From the NCBI GenBank assembly GCA_040219575.1, contig JAVJSD010000083.1:30448-94447 (forward strand): a stretch of 64,000 bases of DNA, given 5' to 3'. The notes below the pieces were generated by a model. It was not told the DNA's origin. It searched no databases and worked only from the letters and a program-made list of their open reading frames with translations. Every line of letters begins with the position of its first letter. The first letter of the stretch is position 1. The translations under genes and the position numbers were made by a program. This DNA comes from JAVJSD01 sp040219575 (lineage in GTDB: Bacteria; Planctomycetota; Planctomycetia; Pirellulales; Pirellulaceae). Shown here piece after piece: positions 8,525-16,508 of the stretch.

Positions 8525-8845
8525 CTAGATCTCGATCACGTCGGTGTGGCCGACGACGGGAAGGACGAAGATCTTGCCGTCGCCCATACGGCCGGTGCGG
8601 GCGACCTCGACGATCTTGCGGACGATCTCTTCGCTCCGCGCGTCGTCGACCCACATCGAGATTTCGACCTTGGGAAGGAAGGCCAGCGAGTACTCGCTTT
8701 GGTCGCCGTATTGGTCGAGGTAGCTCTTCTGCCGACCAAAGCCCTTCACCTCACGCACGCTGAGGGCCTCGAGCGGGGCTCGTTTCAGGCTCTCGAGCAC
8801 CTTCACGGCCAGGTACGGCTTGACGATGGCGATGACTTGTTTCAC
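8525..8845 (-). CDS. P-II family nitrogen regulatory protein
   Basis: 106 residues. The start MKQVIAIVKPYLAVKVLESL, EVKGFGRQK, FLPKVEISMWV and the ATP-binding TGRMGDGKIFVLPV are P-II hallmarks. P-II trimers bind ATP/ADP and 2-oxoglutarate and control ammonium transporters and enzymes by their T-loop. Here the T-loop reads SYLDQYGDQSEYSLAF, with Tyr46 and Tyr52, one residue longer than in E. coli GlnB where the corresponding tyrosines are 46 and 51. The C-terminus is also a few residues short. It follows a ferredoxin gene by 10 bases, which is not the usual glnA or amtB partner. It could be a P-II-like variant rather than a true GlnB/GlnK. Confidence 0.88.
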   Translation of the reverse strand: MKQVIAIVKPYLAVKVLESLKRAPLEALSVREVKGFGRQKSYLDQYGDQSEYSLAFLPKVEISMWVDDARSEEIVRKIVEVARTGRMGDGKIFVLPVVGHTDVIEI

Positions 8846-8855
8846 GGGCGGCGCG

Positions 8856-9245
8856 TTAGCTGTAGAAGTTCTCGCCGAACAGATTGAACTCGGGGCAAGT
8901 TTCGACTTCGATGTCGCCCTTCACCTCGCAACAGCAGGCGAGGCGCATTTCGTCCTCGTGGCCGATATAGGCCATGCTGGCCGGATCGGGCAGCGGCAGG
9001 CCGCGGAACTTGGCCTTCTCCAGCAGGCCCATCTCGTTGGTGTTCTCCATCCCCTTTTTGACCAGCACGCGGCAGGTGCCGCAGACGCCCAGGCCCATGC
9101 AGTTGACGTACTTGTTGATGCTGGCCCCCCAGCCGTTCATCCCGTTGTACAGGTTCACGCCGGCCTTCATGGCCTCCTTGCGAAGGTTGGCGCCCTCGGG
9201 AACTTCGATTTCCTTCTTCTCGTTGATGAACTTGACGATCGGCAT
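8856..9245 (-). CDS. 2Fe-2S ferredoxin
   Basis: 129 residues. Residues 1-30 form the ubiquitin-like beta-grasp start (MPIVKFINEKKEIEVPEGAN). The cluster ligands are Cys49, Cys55 and Cys58 in CMGLGVCGTC, and a fourth from CCC at 104-106 in MRLACCCEV. The C-x5-C-x2-C spacing resembles adrenodoxin-type rather than plant-type ferredoxins. It is a soluble electron carrier; its partner is not evident. The ATG at 9245 starts the conserved domain; the frame is open upstream but unconserved. The P-II gene follows at 10 bases and is surely cotranscribed. Confidence 0.88.
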   Translation of the reverse strand: MPIVKFINEKKEIEVPEGANLRKEAMKAGVNLYNGMNGWGASINKYVNCMGLGVCGTCRVLVKKGMENTNEMGLLEKAKFRGLPLPDPASMAYIGHEDEMRLACCCEVKGDIEVETCPEFNLFGENFYS

Positions 9246-9408
9246 GTCGAGAACCGTCGAACTTGGTGGCAAGGAGGGAGTCGGCAGCCCCCGCGGGGCC
9301 GCCTGAATACCGTACTTTAGCAGCCCAAGCGGAAACCGGCCAGACGCCCGAGCGGGCGGCGAATTCGTCGTCACGAACGCCAACAGCCGGCCCGATCTCC
9401 CGCGTCCT

Positions 9409-9900
9409 TCAGCCGTTGAGCGCGTGCAGCACCCCGGCGTCGATTGGGAAGCCGTATCGAACGCCAGACCAGCCCTCCAAGGCGAGGATGACCTCGGAGC
9501 CATGGAGATAGTATTGGCTGCCGAAGGCTTGGGCGAAGTCGGACTGCAGTTCTTCCTCGCTTCCGGCGAGATGGATGTCAAATATCCCGCATTCCTCGAA
9601 GTCCGAGGCGACCGACAGGTTCTCCGGCTGCGCCCTACGGAACGTTGAGTCGAGCAGCACGCTGTCGTGAGGGCGCGTCAACCAAAGACGTATCCCAAGA
9701 ACGAAGGAACCTTGTTGACCGTCGAGCGATAGATGGTCCCAGAAGGTAAGGACATGCGGCGCACGAGTATAGATTTCGCCACCAAACGAAACGGAATACG
9801 GGAAGCCGTCGAACGAGAGGGGCCCCGCAAGCGCCGCCGCTCGAATTCGGTTCAAGTCGGGGTCGCGAAAGAGGAGAATCAGCGGCGCGTATTCATCCAT
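9409..9900 (-). CDS. Hypothetical protein, third gene of the HEPN cluster
   Basis: 163 residues, soluble and acidic, with no motif I recognise. It begins MDEYAPLILLFRDPDLNRIR and contains YYLHGSEVILALEGWSGVRY near the end. It lies 22 bases downstream of the BolA-like gene and so belongs to the same transcript as the HEPN and BolA-like genes. The 163-base gap to the ferredoxin gene suggests that the unit ends here. Confidence 0.65.
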   Translation of the reverse strand: MDEYAPLILLFRDPDLNRIRAAALAGPLSFDGFPYSVSFGGEIYTRAPHVLTFWDHLSLDGQQGSFVLGIRLWLTRPHDSVLLDSTFRRAQPENLSVASDFEECGIFDIHLAGSEEELQSDFAQAFGSQYYLHGSEVILALEGWSGVRYGFPIDAGVLHALNG

Positions 9901-9922
9901 CGCTGGTCGGGTCGGCGGCGTC

Positions 9923-10186
9923 CTACGTGGCCTTGATTTCTTCCGGGCTGACGCCGATCGACAAGGAGACTCGCCCCCACTCTTCGGGCGCGAGCTTCTG
10001 GCTCAACTCCGACCAGATCAAGTCGTGCTTCTCCTTCATGCGTCGGCCGTCGAACTTTCGACTGACGATCACCACATGGATACTGTCGTCCGGCCCGTCC
10101 GAGACGTCTACGAGGTCCTCCACGTCGTGAAAGAAGCCGCCTTTGAGGACGTCATGAATCTTCTGTTTAAGTTGTTCGTCGGTCAT
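9923..10186 (-). CDS. Small BolA-like protein
   Basis: 87 residues. After an N-terminal helix (MTDEQLKQKIHDVLKGGFF) the pattern VEDLVDVSDGPDDSIHVVIV, SRKFDGRRMKEKHDLIWSEL is close to the BolA fold (compare VSDGS...HIVSEKFKGKSLVQRHRMV). BolA proteins act with monothiol glutaredoxins or bind nucleic acid. The ending EEWGRVSLSIGVSPEEI is also like the BolA C-terminus. The ATG at 10186 has a good ribosome binding site (GAGGGAA, 8 bases upstream). It starts 11 bases after the HEPN stop. The assignment is by pattern only and could be a different alpha-beta fold. Confidence 0.6.
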   Translation of the reverse strand: MTDEQLKQKIHDVLKGGFFHDVEDLVDVSDGPDDSIHVVIVSRKFDGRRMKEKHDLIWSELSQKLAPEEWGRVSLSIGVSPEEIKAT

Positions 10187-10197
10187 GTTCGATTCCC

Positions 10198-10641
10198 TCA
10201 AACGTTATTATCGATCCAATGGCGAATCTTGTCCACCGCATCGAGGTAGTCTTCCGCGTCCTCGGCGTTCGCCAAGTCGGGATTGTATCGCCAGGCCGGG
10301 ATCCAGCGGTTGACGATATTGAACAGCGGCCACAACATCGGATTCTGACGGAGACGATCCAGGCCGTTTGCCAACCGAAGCAATACTTCGAGTTGATGGG
10401 TGAATATCGTGGCGTTTGCGGCGAGTAGGTTTCGGCGCTGCAATTCCTCTTCCAGGCCGTGCAAGTTGCTGCAGTTGAACATCTGCATGAGCTTGGCCTT
10501 GAGAAGACACTCGATCGAGTAGCCGGCCAGATACATCGCGCCCCGCCATCTGTCGGCGTCGAACAACGCGCGGGCCTCGTCAAGTCGGTGGACGCCGCAT
10601 TTCAACTGCTCGGTTATCCCAATGAAGTAGTCTCGGGCCAT
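10198..10641 (-). CDS. HEPN-domain protein
   Basis: 147 residues, all helical. GITEQLKCGVHRLDEARALF, WRGAMYLAGYSIECLLKAKL and FTHQLEVLLRLANGLDRL match the HEPN fold of the minimal-nucleotidyltransferase-associated class (typical core: LAGYA.ECALKA, then a TH.L..LL helix). HEPN proteins are often RNases with an R-x4-6-H motif; no convincing copy of that motif is seen, so this one may be non-catalytic. The usual nucleotidyltransferase partner is absent and a BolA-like gene follows instead. The ATG at 10641 was chosen because the preceding residues are not conserved. Confidence 0.7.
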   Translation of the reverse strand: MARDYFIGITEQLKCGVHRLDEARALFDADRWRGAMYLAGYSIECLLKAKLMQMFNCSNLHGLEEELQRRNLLAANATIFTHQLEVLLRLANGLDRLRQNPMLWPLFNIVNRWIPAWRYNPDLANAEDAEDYLDAVDKIRHWIDNNV

Positions 10642-10721
10642 CTGGAGCAAGCTGGAGTTTAGGGGTGAAACGGCGGCACTTGTCCTTCTCTGACACGGCT
10701 GGGCATTTGATGCCCGCACCA

Positions 10722-13700
10722 CTACGCTCCCTTGGCCCGGAAGCGGCCTGGGGGGCGAATGGAGGGGCGTTGTTTTTTCGAGGGCGACCGCACCGGAACG
10801 AGTTCGTCTTCGTCCTGCGAGGCGTCCTCCGCGGACTCCTGCTCGTCGCTGTCGTCTTCTAACTCTCCGCTCTCCTCGTACTCGTCTTCTTCATCTTCAT
10901 CTTCGTCGTACTCATCTTCCTCTTCGTATTCGTCCTCTTCCGGCTCCTCCTCTTCGTCGGCGTCGTCCACTTCGTCCTCGGCCTCGTCGTGCTCTTCTTC
11001 TTCGTACTCGTCTTCCGCGTCCTCGTCCGCGTCTTCCTCGAAGTCGTCTTCGTACCCGTCTTCCTCTTCTTCGTCGTCGCTGAAGGCGTCTTCCTCTTCT
11101 TCCTCTTCGTCTTCGGCATCCTCTTCGGCCTGCGACGCGAAGCTGATGCGCGGCGGTCGTTTCGCGCCTCCGGCGGGAGCGGCGACCGCCGTGCTCAGCA
11201 GGTCCTCGTCGGCGTCGTCCGCGCCGCCGTCGCCCGCTTCGTCGGGATCGAGCCCCTGCATTTTCGCCCAGTCCTCGGCCGTGAGTTTCACTTCCCGGGC
11301 CTGGCTGCCGGCGTAGGCGCCGACGATGCCGTCCTCGGCCATGAAGTCGATCAGCCGGGCCGCGCGGCCATAGCCGATGCCGAGCGAACGCTGCAACAGC
11401 GACACGCTGCCCCGTCCCTCGCGAACGACAATGTCGACCGCCGACTCGTACAACTCGTCGCGATTCTTCAGCGCCCCCGGCTCACCCCCTTCGCCTTCCT
11501 CGACGCTCAAGTTCACCAACTCATGGACGAACTGCTGCTCGCCGGTGCTGACGCAGTCGGTCACCGACTGAATCTCATCATCCGACAAGTAGGTGCCTTG
11601 ACCGCGAAGCAACGTGCTGGTGCCCGGCCACAGGAACAGCATGTCGCCGTTGCCCAGCAGTTTATCGGCCCCCATCTCGTCGAGCACCACGCGACTGTCG
11701 GTGCGGCTGGCCACCTGGAACGCCACGCGGGCCGGCAGGTTCGACTTGATCAGGCCCGTGATGACGTCGACCGTCGGCTTCTGCGTGGCCAGGATCAAGT
11801 GAATGCCGACGGCCCGGCTTTTCTGCGCCAGGCGAATAATATGCTGCTCCACCTCTTTGCCGGCGGTCATCATCAGGTCGGCCATCTCGTCGGCCACGAT
11901 GACGATGAACGGCAACTGCGTGGGGACGCTCTTGCGCTGTTCGGGATCGTCGATCTCCAGCCGGTCGAAAAGCTCCTCCTCGCCGAGTTGGTTGTAGCTG
12001 GCGATGTGCCGCACGCCCGCCTTGGCCAACAGCGAGTAGCGCTCCTCCATTTTCTCGACGGCCCAGGCCAGGATCGCCTCGGCCTTGCGCATGTCGGTCA
12101 CCACCGGGTGCATCAGGTGCGGCAGCCGGCCGTAGCCCGAAAGCTCGACCATCTTGGGGTCGATCAGCAGCAGCCGGACTTCATCGGGCCGCCGCGTCAT
12201 CAGGATCGACGAGATGATCGCGTTCAGGCAGACGCTCTTGCCGGTGCCGGTGCGGCCGGCGATCAACAAGTGCGGCAGTGTGGAGAGGTCGACCGTCAGC
12301 GGGTTGCCGGAGACGTCCTTGCCCAGGAAGATCGGAATCCGCATCTTGCGGGCCTTGTCGCCGGCCTCCTCCATCACGTCGCGCAGCCGGACCACTTGCC
12401 GATGTTCGTTGGGCACCTCGATGCCGACGGTATTCTTGCCCGGAATCGGCGCTACGATGCGAACGCTGGGCACGCGCAGGGCGATCGCCAGATCCTCGGC
12501 CAGGCCGGTGATCTTCGAGAGCCGCAGACCGGCCTCGAGCTGCACCTCGTACTGCGCGATGACGGGCCCCGTTTCGATCTCGACCACTTTCACTTTGAAG
12601 CCGAATTCGGCGAACGTCTTCTCCAGGATCCGCGCCTTGCGGCGCACTTCCTTCTCTTGTTCGTCGAAGGCGAAGTCGTCGCCTTCGAGCAGCAAGTCGA
12701 GAGAAGGCAGGTCGTAGTCCGAGAGGTCGGCCTCCTGGCTGGCCTCGTCGAGCTTCGACATCACCTCTTGCCGCTTTTTCTCATCGGCTTCGGTCCGTTT
12801 GAGGAAGTGCGGCGCCGCGGCGCCCTTGCCCTTGCCCGACTTCTTGTTCTTGCGACGAACGACCGGCGTCGGCTCTTCTTCTTGCTCCTGCTCGGCCTGC
12901 TGGTCCTCCGCGTCGTCTGCGTCCTCTTGCTCGACCTCGTCGACCTCTTCCTCGGCTTCCTCCTCCACTTCGGCGGTGCGCGCGGTGCGCTTGCCGCCGA
13001 TACGGATCGGAACGGCCTGCTCTTGTTCGTCCTCCTCGTACTCTCCTTCTTCTTCCTCCAACTCCTCATACTCGTCTTCGGTCTCTGCGGCGGCTGCCTG
13101 CTTCTTGGCCCGCTTCGGGCCGATCGCCGCCCGACGGCGCTGGATCAGTCCCAAGAATACGCCCAACGCAACGGCGGCCATTCGCAACAGGGCGTAATCG
13201 GTCGCCATCAGCAGTCCGATCAGCGTCACCGCGGCCGCCAGGATACACGCGCCGGGCAGGTTGAAGCGCGTCTGCAACATGCCGCTGCCGATCGCGCCCA
13301 GATAGCCGCCGCTGCCGACGACGGGGCCGGGAACGACGGTCGCCAGCGATTCGCCCCAACCGCTGGGCAATACGGCGGCCAGCGCCGTGGGCGTCATCGA
13401 AGCGATGGCCGTGACGCCGACCAGGGAAACGAGCCAGCCAAAGCTGCGCAGCACGGGGCCGTCGATCTGGCGGCGGCGGAGCAGGGCGATGTCCAGGATC
13501 GCCAGCGAGGCGACCAGGTAGAACGCACCGACGCCGAGCGAGGTCAGCAGCAGGTCGGCCGCGAAGGCGCCCCATTGTCCGCAGGCGTTGGCGGTCTCGT
13601 CGTTTTGCGGGTAGACCAGTCGATCGGGCTGATACAGCCGATCCATGGGGGGCGCGAGCGCCGTGACCGCGTCGGCGCGATGGTACGTGACCAGCGCCAA

Positions 13701-13772
13701 GCTCAGGAAGACGAGCAGCGCCAACAGCGCAAGCGCCAGCAGATCACGTTGGAGGTTGCGGTTCTCAAACAT
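10722..13772 (-). CDS. ftsK: DNA translocase FtsK/SpoIIIE with acidic linker and acidic C-terminal tail
   Basis: 1016 residues. Four or so membrane helices occupy residues 10-190. A strongly acidic cytoplasmic linker follows (about 220-330). The motor carries Walker A GRTGTGKS (506-513) in place of the usual GATGSGKS, RLLLIDPKMVELSGYGRLPH, FIVIVADEMADLMM and HLILATQKPTVDVITGLIKS. The DNA-reading gamma winged helix (SAVDIVVREGRGSVSLLQRS) covers about 770-840. After it comes an extra tail of about 110 Glu/Asp-rich residues (roughly 880-990) and then a basic end SPSKKQRPSIRPPGRF. FtsK normally ends at gamma. The protein pumps chromosome ends through the closing septum. The ATG at 13772 precedes the first membrane helix. 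Confidence 0.93.
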   Translation of the reverse strand: MFENRNLQRDLLALALLALLVFLSLALVTYHRADAVTALAPPMDRLYQPDRLVYPQNDETANACGQWGAFAADLLLTSLGVGAFYLVASLAILDIALLRRRQIDGPVLRSFGWLVSLVGVTAIASMTPTALAAVLPSGWGESLATVVPGPVVGSGGYLGAIGSGMLQTRFNLPGACILAAAVTLIGLLMATDYALLRMAAVALGVFLGLIQRRRAAIGPKRAKKQAAAAETEDEYEELEEEEGEYEEDEQEQAVPIRIGGKRTARTAEVEEEAEEEVDEVEQEDADDAEDQQAEQEQEEEPTPVVRRKNKKSGKGKGAAAPHFLKRTEADEKKRQEVMSKLDEASQEADLSDYDLPSLDLLLEGDDFAFDEQEKEVRRKARILEKTFAEFGFKVKVVEIETGPVIAQYEVQLEAGLRLSKITGLAEDLAIALRVPSVRIVAPIPGKNTVGIEVPNEHRQVVRLRDVMEEAGDKARKMRIPIFLGKDVSGNPLTVDLSTLPHLLIAGRTGTGKSVCLNAIISSILMTRRPDEVRLLLIDPKMVELSGYGRLPHLMHPVVTDMRKAEAILAWAVEKMEERYSLLAKAGVRHIASYNQLGEEELFDRLEIDDPEQRKSVPTQLPFIVIVADEMADLMMTAGKEVEQHIIRLAQKSRAVGIHLILATQKPTVDVITGLIKSNLPARVAFQVASRTDSRVVLDEMGADKLLGNGDMLFLWPGTSTLLRGQGTYLSDDEIQSVTDCVSTGEQQFVHELVNLSVEEGEGGEPGALKNRDELYESAVDIVVREGRGSVSLLQRSLGIGYGRAARLIDFMAEDGIVGAYAGSQAREVKLTAEDWAKMQGLDPDEAGDGGADDADEDLLSTAVAAPAGGAKRPPRISFASQAEEDAEDEEEEEEDAFSDDEEEEDGYEDDFEEDADEDAEDEYEEEEHDEAEDEVDDADEEEEPEEDEYEEEDEYDEDEDEEDEYEESGELEDDSDEQESAEDASQDEDELVPVRSPSKKQRPSIRPPGRFRAKGA

Positions 13773-14133
13773 CGACGCGTTTCTCGGTGGGGGCCGGCGG
13801 CAAACGGGGCCGGCAGACCGTGGGCGCGTCCATGCCCAAGTCCGTATCCTTCTCCGCTGGTCTGTTTCGGTCGCCAAGCCGCTGCCTCAGCAGCTTTCCA
13901 AAGGGCGGCGGCAGGCTTTACCAGGAGGGCAGGATGCGAAACGTCGATGTGGCAGGAACAATCAGCAGGTGGGCTTTCTCGACATACTCCCCCCGGGAAG
14001 TCTAGCTCGCACCTGGGCACGGAGAAGGAAAGGTGAGGCAACTTGACGGCAGAAATCCCGCGAAACCAGCTCCTGCGTGAGCCCTGCGCGGAACAGGCAA
14101 ACTCTGCGGGCGATCGGCGACCGTCCTCGATGC
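13773..14133. other. Intergenic, upstream of ftsK
   Basis: About 360 bases between the ftsK start and the first family A hairpin. Frames crossing it give only Arg-rich translations. It should contain the ftsK promoter, but no convincing -35/-10 pair was found. Confidence 0.4.
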
Positions 14134-14421
14134 CTCGGAAGTCTCACGACTTCCGCTACGATTTGCCCCTCTTGTAGCTGAAGTCGTGAGACTTCAGCCG
14201 GACGGCAAGTTGGTTCGCGTGGGCGATTTCGCGTTGATTCGCGCGGCCGAAACTCCCAGCTCCTGACAATCGCGGTTCTCGGAAGTCTCACGACTTCCGC
14301 TACGATTTGCCCCGCTCGTAGCTGAAGTCGTGAGACTTCAGCTGGACGGCAAGTTGGTTCGCGTGGGCGATTTCGCGTTGATTCACGCGGTCGAAGCTCC
14401 CAGCCCCCGGCAATCGCGAAT
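14134..14421. repeat. Tandem duplication (144-base period) containing family A hairpins
   Basis: Two near-identical 144-base units start at 14134 and 14278. Each carries the hairpin GGAAGTC-TCAC-GACTTCC, about 17 bases later the hairpin TGAAGTC-GTGA-GACTTCA, and then a shared tail beginning GGACGGCAAGTTGG and including GATTTCGCGTTGATTC. The units differ at only a few positions (for example CCTCT/CCGCT and GATTCGCG/GATTCACG), so the duplication is recent. It lies between the divergent ftsK and heme-protein genes. Confidence 0.85.
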
Positions 14422-14467
14422 AGCACCACCCGTTCCGGTGGATTTCGCGGAAGGGGCCGTCAAACTC

Positions 14468-14495
14468 TTGACAGTCGTTAGAACCCCGCTAGATT
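14468..14495 (+). promoter_or_regulatory. Candidate sigma-70 promoter for the heme protein gene
   Basis: TTGACA (14468-14473), 16-base spacer, TAGATT (14490-14495). It lies 206 bases before the ATG at 14702 and just after the tandem repeat. The consensus -35 and the palindrome placed over the expected start point support it. Confidence 0.5.
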
Positions 14496-14498
14496 GCC

Positions 14499-14516
14499 AA
14501 CTCAACGAGTTGAGTT
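14499..14516. promoter_or_regulatory. Candidate operator palindrome
   Basis: AACTCAACGAGTTGAGTT is a perfect 8-bp inverted repeat with a 2-base centre. It begins 3 bases after the -10 box, so it covers the expected transcription start. This is the arrangement of a repressor site. Confidence 0.5.
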
Positions 14517-14701
14517 CCCGCCTCCCGGGTCGCCAGGACGCTTCCGGGAAACGCACCCCAAAGAATTCCGCGTGCCGGCAGCACCCACGCACGCTCACCC
14601 CCTTTAGTTCTCTTGGCTCGTCACGGTGGCGGGCCGCCCAGGAATGTCGCCCCGACCGGATTGGGGACGACGGTGTTATCTCTATCCAGCGAGACGGAGC
14701 A

Positions 14702-15934
14702 ATGGAGAGACTGCCGGTAGGTAAATGCATGTGCGCCATGGCGGCGCTGACTCTGGTGATGATGGAGGCGGCGGCGGCTGATTGGCCGATGCGCCCCACA
14801 CCCCCAACGCCGTTGCGACTGATGTCGGCGGAGAAGGACGCCCGGCTGCGTTCCTATCTGCCGCACATTTCGGATTCCGATTTGCAACGGATCCTGAAGG
14901 ACGACCGACTGATTCTTTACACCGACAAGGAGATGCCCCGCGCCTACCAGGACTGGGACGGCGCGCTGCAGGGCGTTCATTCGCCCAGCTACAACATCTC
15001 CGCCAACGGCAGCGAGCCGTTCGGCAACGGCAATCGTGAGTTCCCCTGGAGCACGCCGGCCGGAACGCATCGTTGCGACAACGTCACGTCGTTCCGCTTC
15101 CTCTGGCTGCCGCAGGACGAACAGGGCGAGCCGCTTCCCATCGTGTGGTATCGCAAACGCTTCCCGGGCGACAACGTCCAGGGCTACGCCTGGGTGTACC
15201 CGGTCGGCACGGTATTCGGCGAAGTGCTCCGCCAGCGCGGCCCCGACGGAAAGGACTACACCTTCGAACTCCGCGTCCGCATTCGCGAATACGGACAGTG
15301 GGCGGTCGACGTCTTCCGGCCCTTCCCCACGGCCAAGGAACTCGCGCATGCCGTCAAGCAGCACCGCCCCGCCTGGGAGAAGGATGAACAACTCGCCAAA
15401 CTGGTCAGTCATCTCCAGACGCCGGCCGAAATGCCGAAATTGAAACTGATCGCCCGACATCCCGCGCAGGTCACGTTCAAGCAGTCGATGGGCGTCGATA
15501 CGCTGCCGACGCCCGGCGACGACCTGTTGGTGGCCGAACTGCTGACCCAGACGCCGTTCCGTTCGTCGCTCGGCGAGGTCTGGCGGGAGACGCCCGACGG
15601 CGTCGAGACCTGCGCCCCCACGACGGCGTCGAAGTTTCACATCGTGCCGGCCAAGTACGACGCGGGCTTTATCGAGGTGAATCGGATCTCGTGCATGCGT
15701 TGTCATGAGACAACGGCCCAGCACGTGCGAAAGTTCGAACCCTATCGCGATTGGTACGGACGCATTCGCGGCAGCGACGGAATCTTCTCTTTCCATCCGT
15801 TCTGCCCCACCTGCATCAGCGGCAACGGCTACGGAGGCGCTGTGCGTCTGCGGCCGGAACTGAAGCAAGCCGGATTGCTGAAGGCCTACGACGCCCGGCA
15901 GCACCCGGCGGCGATCTATCAACAAGTCGAGTAA
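14702..15934 (+). CDS. Exported protein with a C-terminal c-type heme motif
   Basis: 410 residues. The N-terminus has a short basic start and a hydrophobic core ending near MMEAAAADWP, a signal peptide. Most of the protein (HISDSDLQRILKDDRLILYT, WDGALQGVHSPSYNISANGS, FRFLWLPQDEQGEPLPIVWY) matches no family I know. A single heme-binding motif CMRCH is at 331-335 (NRISCMRCHETTAQHVRKFE). A second pair of Cys follows at FHPFCPTCISG. The ATG at 14702 follows GGAG and starts the signal peptide; the upstream frame passes through the tandem repeat. The protein is probably an extracytoplasmic redox or sensor protein of planctomycetes. Confidence 0.75.
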   Translation: MERLPVGKCMCAMAALTLVMMEAAAADWPMRPTPPTPLRLMSAEKDARLRSYLPHISDSDLQRILKDDRLILYTDKEMPRAYQDWDGALQGVHSPSYNISANGSEPFGNGNREFPWSTPAGTHRCDNVTSFRFLWLPQDEQGEPLPIVWYRKRFPGDNVQGYAWVYPVGTVFGEVLRQRGPDGKDYTFELRVRIREYGQWAVDVFRPFPTAKELAHAVKQHRPAWEKDEQLAKLVSHLQTPAEMPKLKLIARHPAQVTFKQSMGVDTLPTPGDDLLVAELLTQTPFRSSLGEVWRETPDGVETCAPTTASKFHIVPAKYDAGFIEVNRISCMRCHETTAQHVRKFEPYRDWYGRIRGSDGIFSFHPFCPTCISGNGYGGAVRLRPELKQAGLLKAYDARQHPAAIYQQVE

Positions 15935-16110
15935 CGAAGGGCGTTTGGCCATCGCCGGATCAACACCGCACCGGCGACGATCAACAGCCCAGCGAGCGGC
16001 GCGCGGCCCCGCGCGTCGCTCGCTTCGTTTCTTGCTGACTTGTCAAAGCAAGTCCGTGTTCGATCCGAAGCACGTTCGTTCGAAGTGCGCGGCGGCGCGC
16101 GTCTGAGGGG

Positions 16111-16293
16111 AGTCCGCAGATGACGCAGATTTTCGCAGATGCTTGAGAACCGATGCGCTCTTCTCTGCTTCTTGAATCGGCAAACGGACACGCATTTCTT
16201 GGTTGGCGCTTCGTGATCGTCGGCGGGACCACCGGCAGCGCGTCTTTCCGGGAGTCCACAGACTATCTGCGGCAATCTGCGCCATCTGCGGAC
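16111..16293. repeat. CGCAGAT-type inverted repeat (family B)
   Basis: The left arm (16111-16140) has three CGCAGAT words at about 10-base spacing. The right arm (16264-16293) has the reverse complement, three ATCTGCG words, ending GGAC. The 123-base spacer shows nothing shared with the second copy at 36769-36915, so only the arms are conserved. Confidence 0.85.
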
Positions 16294-16365
16294 GACCTCC
16301 GTTCCGGCTACGCAGGGTGGTGTTTGGCGGTTGGTTTCGGCTTCCCATGGCCGCCGCGATCAAGT

Positions 16366-16394
16366 TTGGCGTGTGTCGGCCGACCTGCTAGAAT
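16366..16394 (+). promoter_or_regulatory. Candidate sigma-70 promoter of the DUF1549/DUF1553 gene
   Basis: TTGGCG (16366-16371), 17-base spacer, TAGAAT (16389-16394), 114 bases before the ATG at 16509. The -35 hexamer is identical to that of the promoter at 4276. Confidence 0.45.
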
Positions 16395-16508
16395 CGAGGG
16401 ACGTGAAGTAGCCCCAACCTGCCTGCGTCATTCCTCCCCGGGAATCGGCGTCGCGGCGTCTTTCGCTGTCGGCCCCGTTCCCTCCCGCCCCACCAAGTGT
16501 TGGCTGCG

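Larger units (their letters stand above)
15935..16508. other. Intergenic region with family B repeat and promoter
   Basis: 574 bases between two co-directional genes. It holds the inverted repeat at 16111-16293 and the promoter at 16366-16394. No coding sequence is supported. Confidence 0.6.

Noticed and set aside
10989..14036. A 1015-codon open frame on the plus strand opposite ftsK
   Set aside because: It is antisense to a clear ftsK gene with all motifs; long antisense frames are common in GC-rich genes with strong third-position bias. The translation is rich in Arg, His and Gln without any domain.
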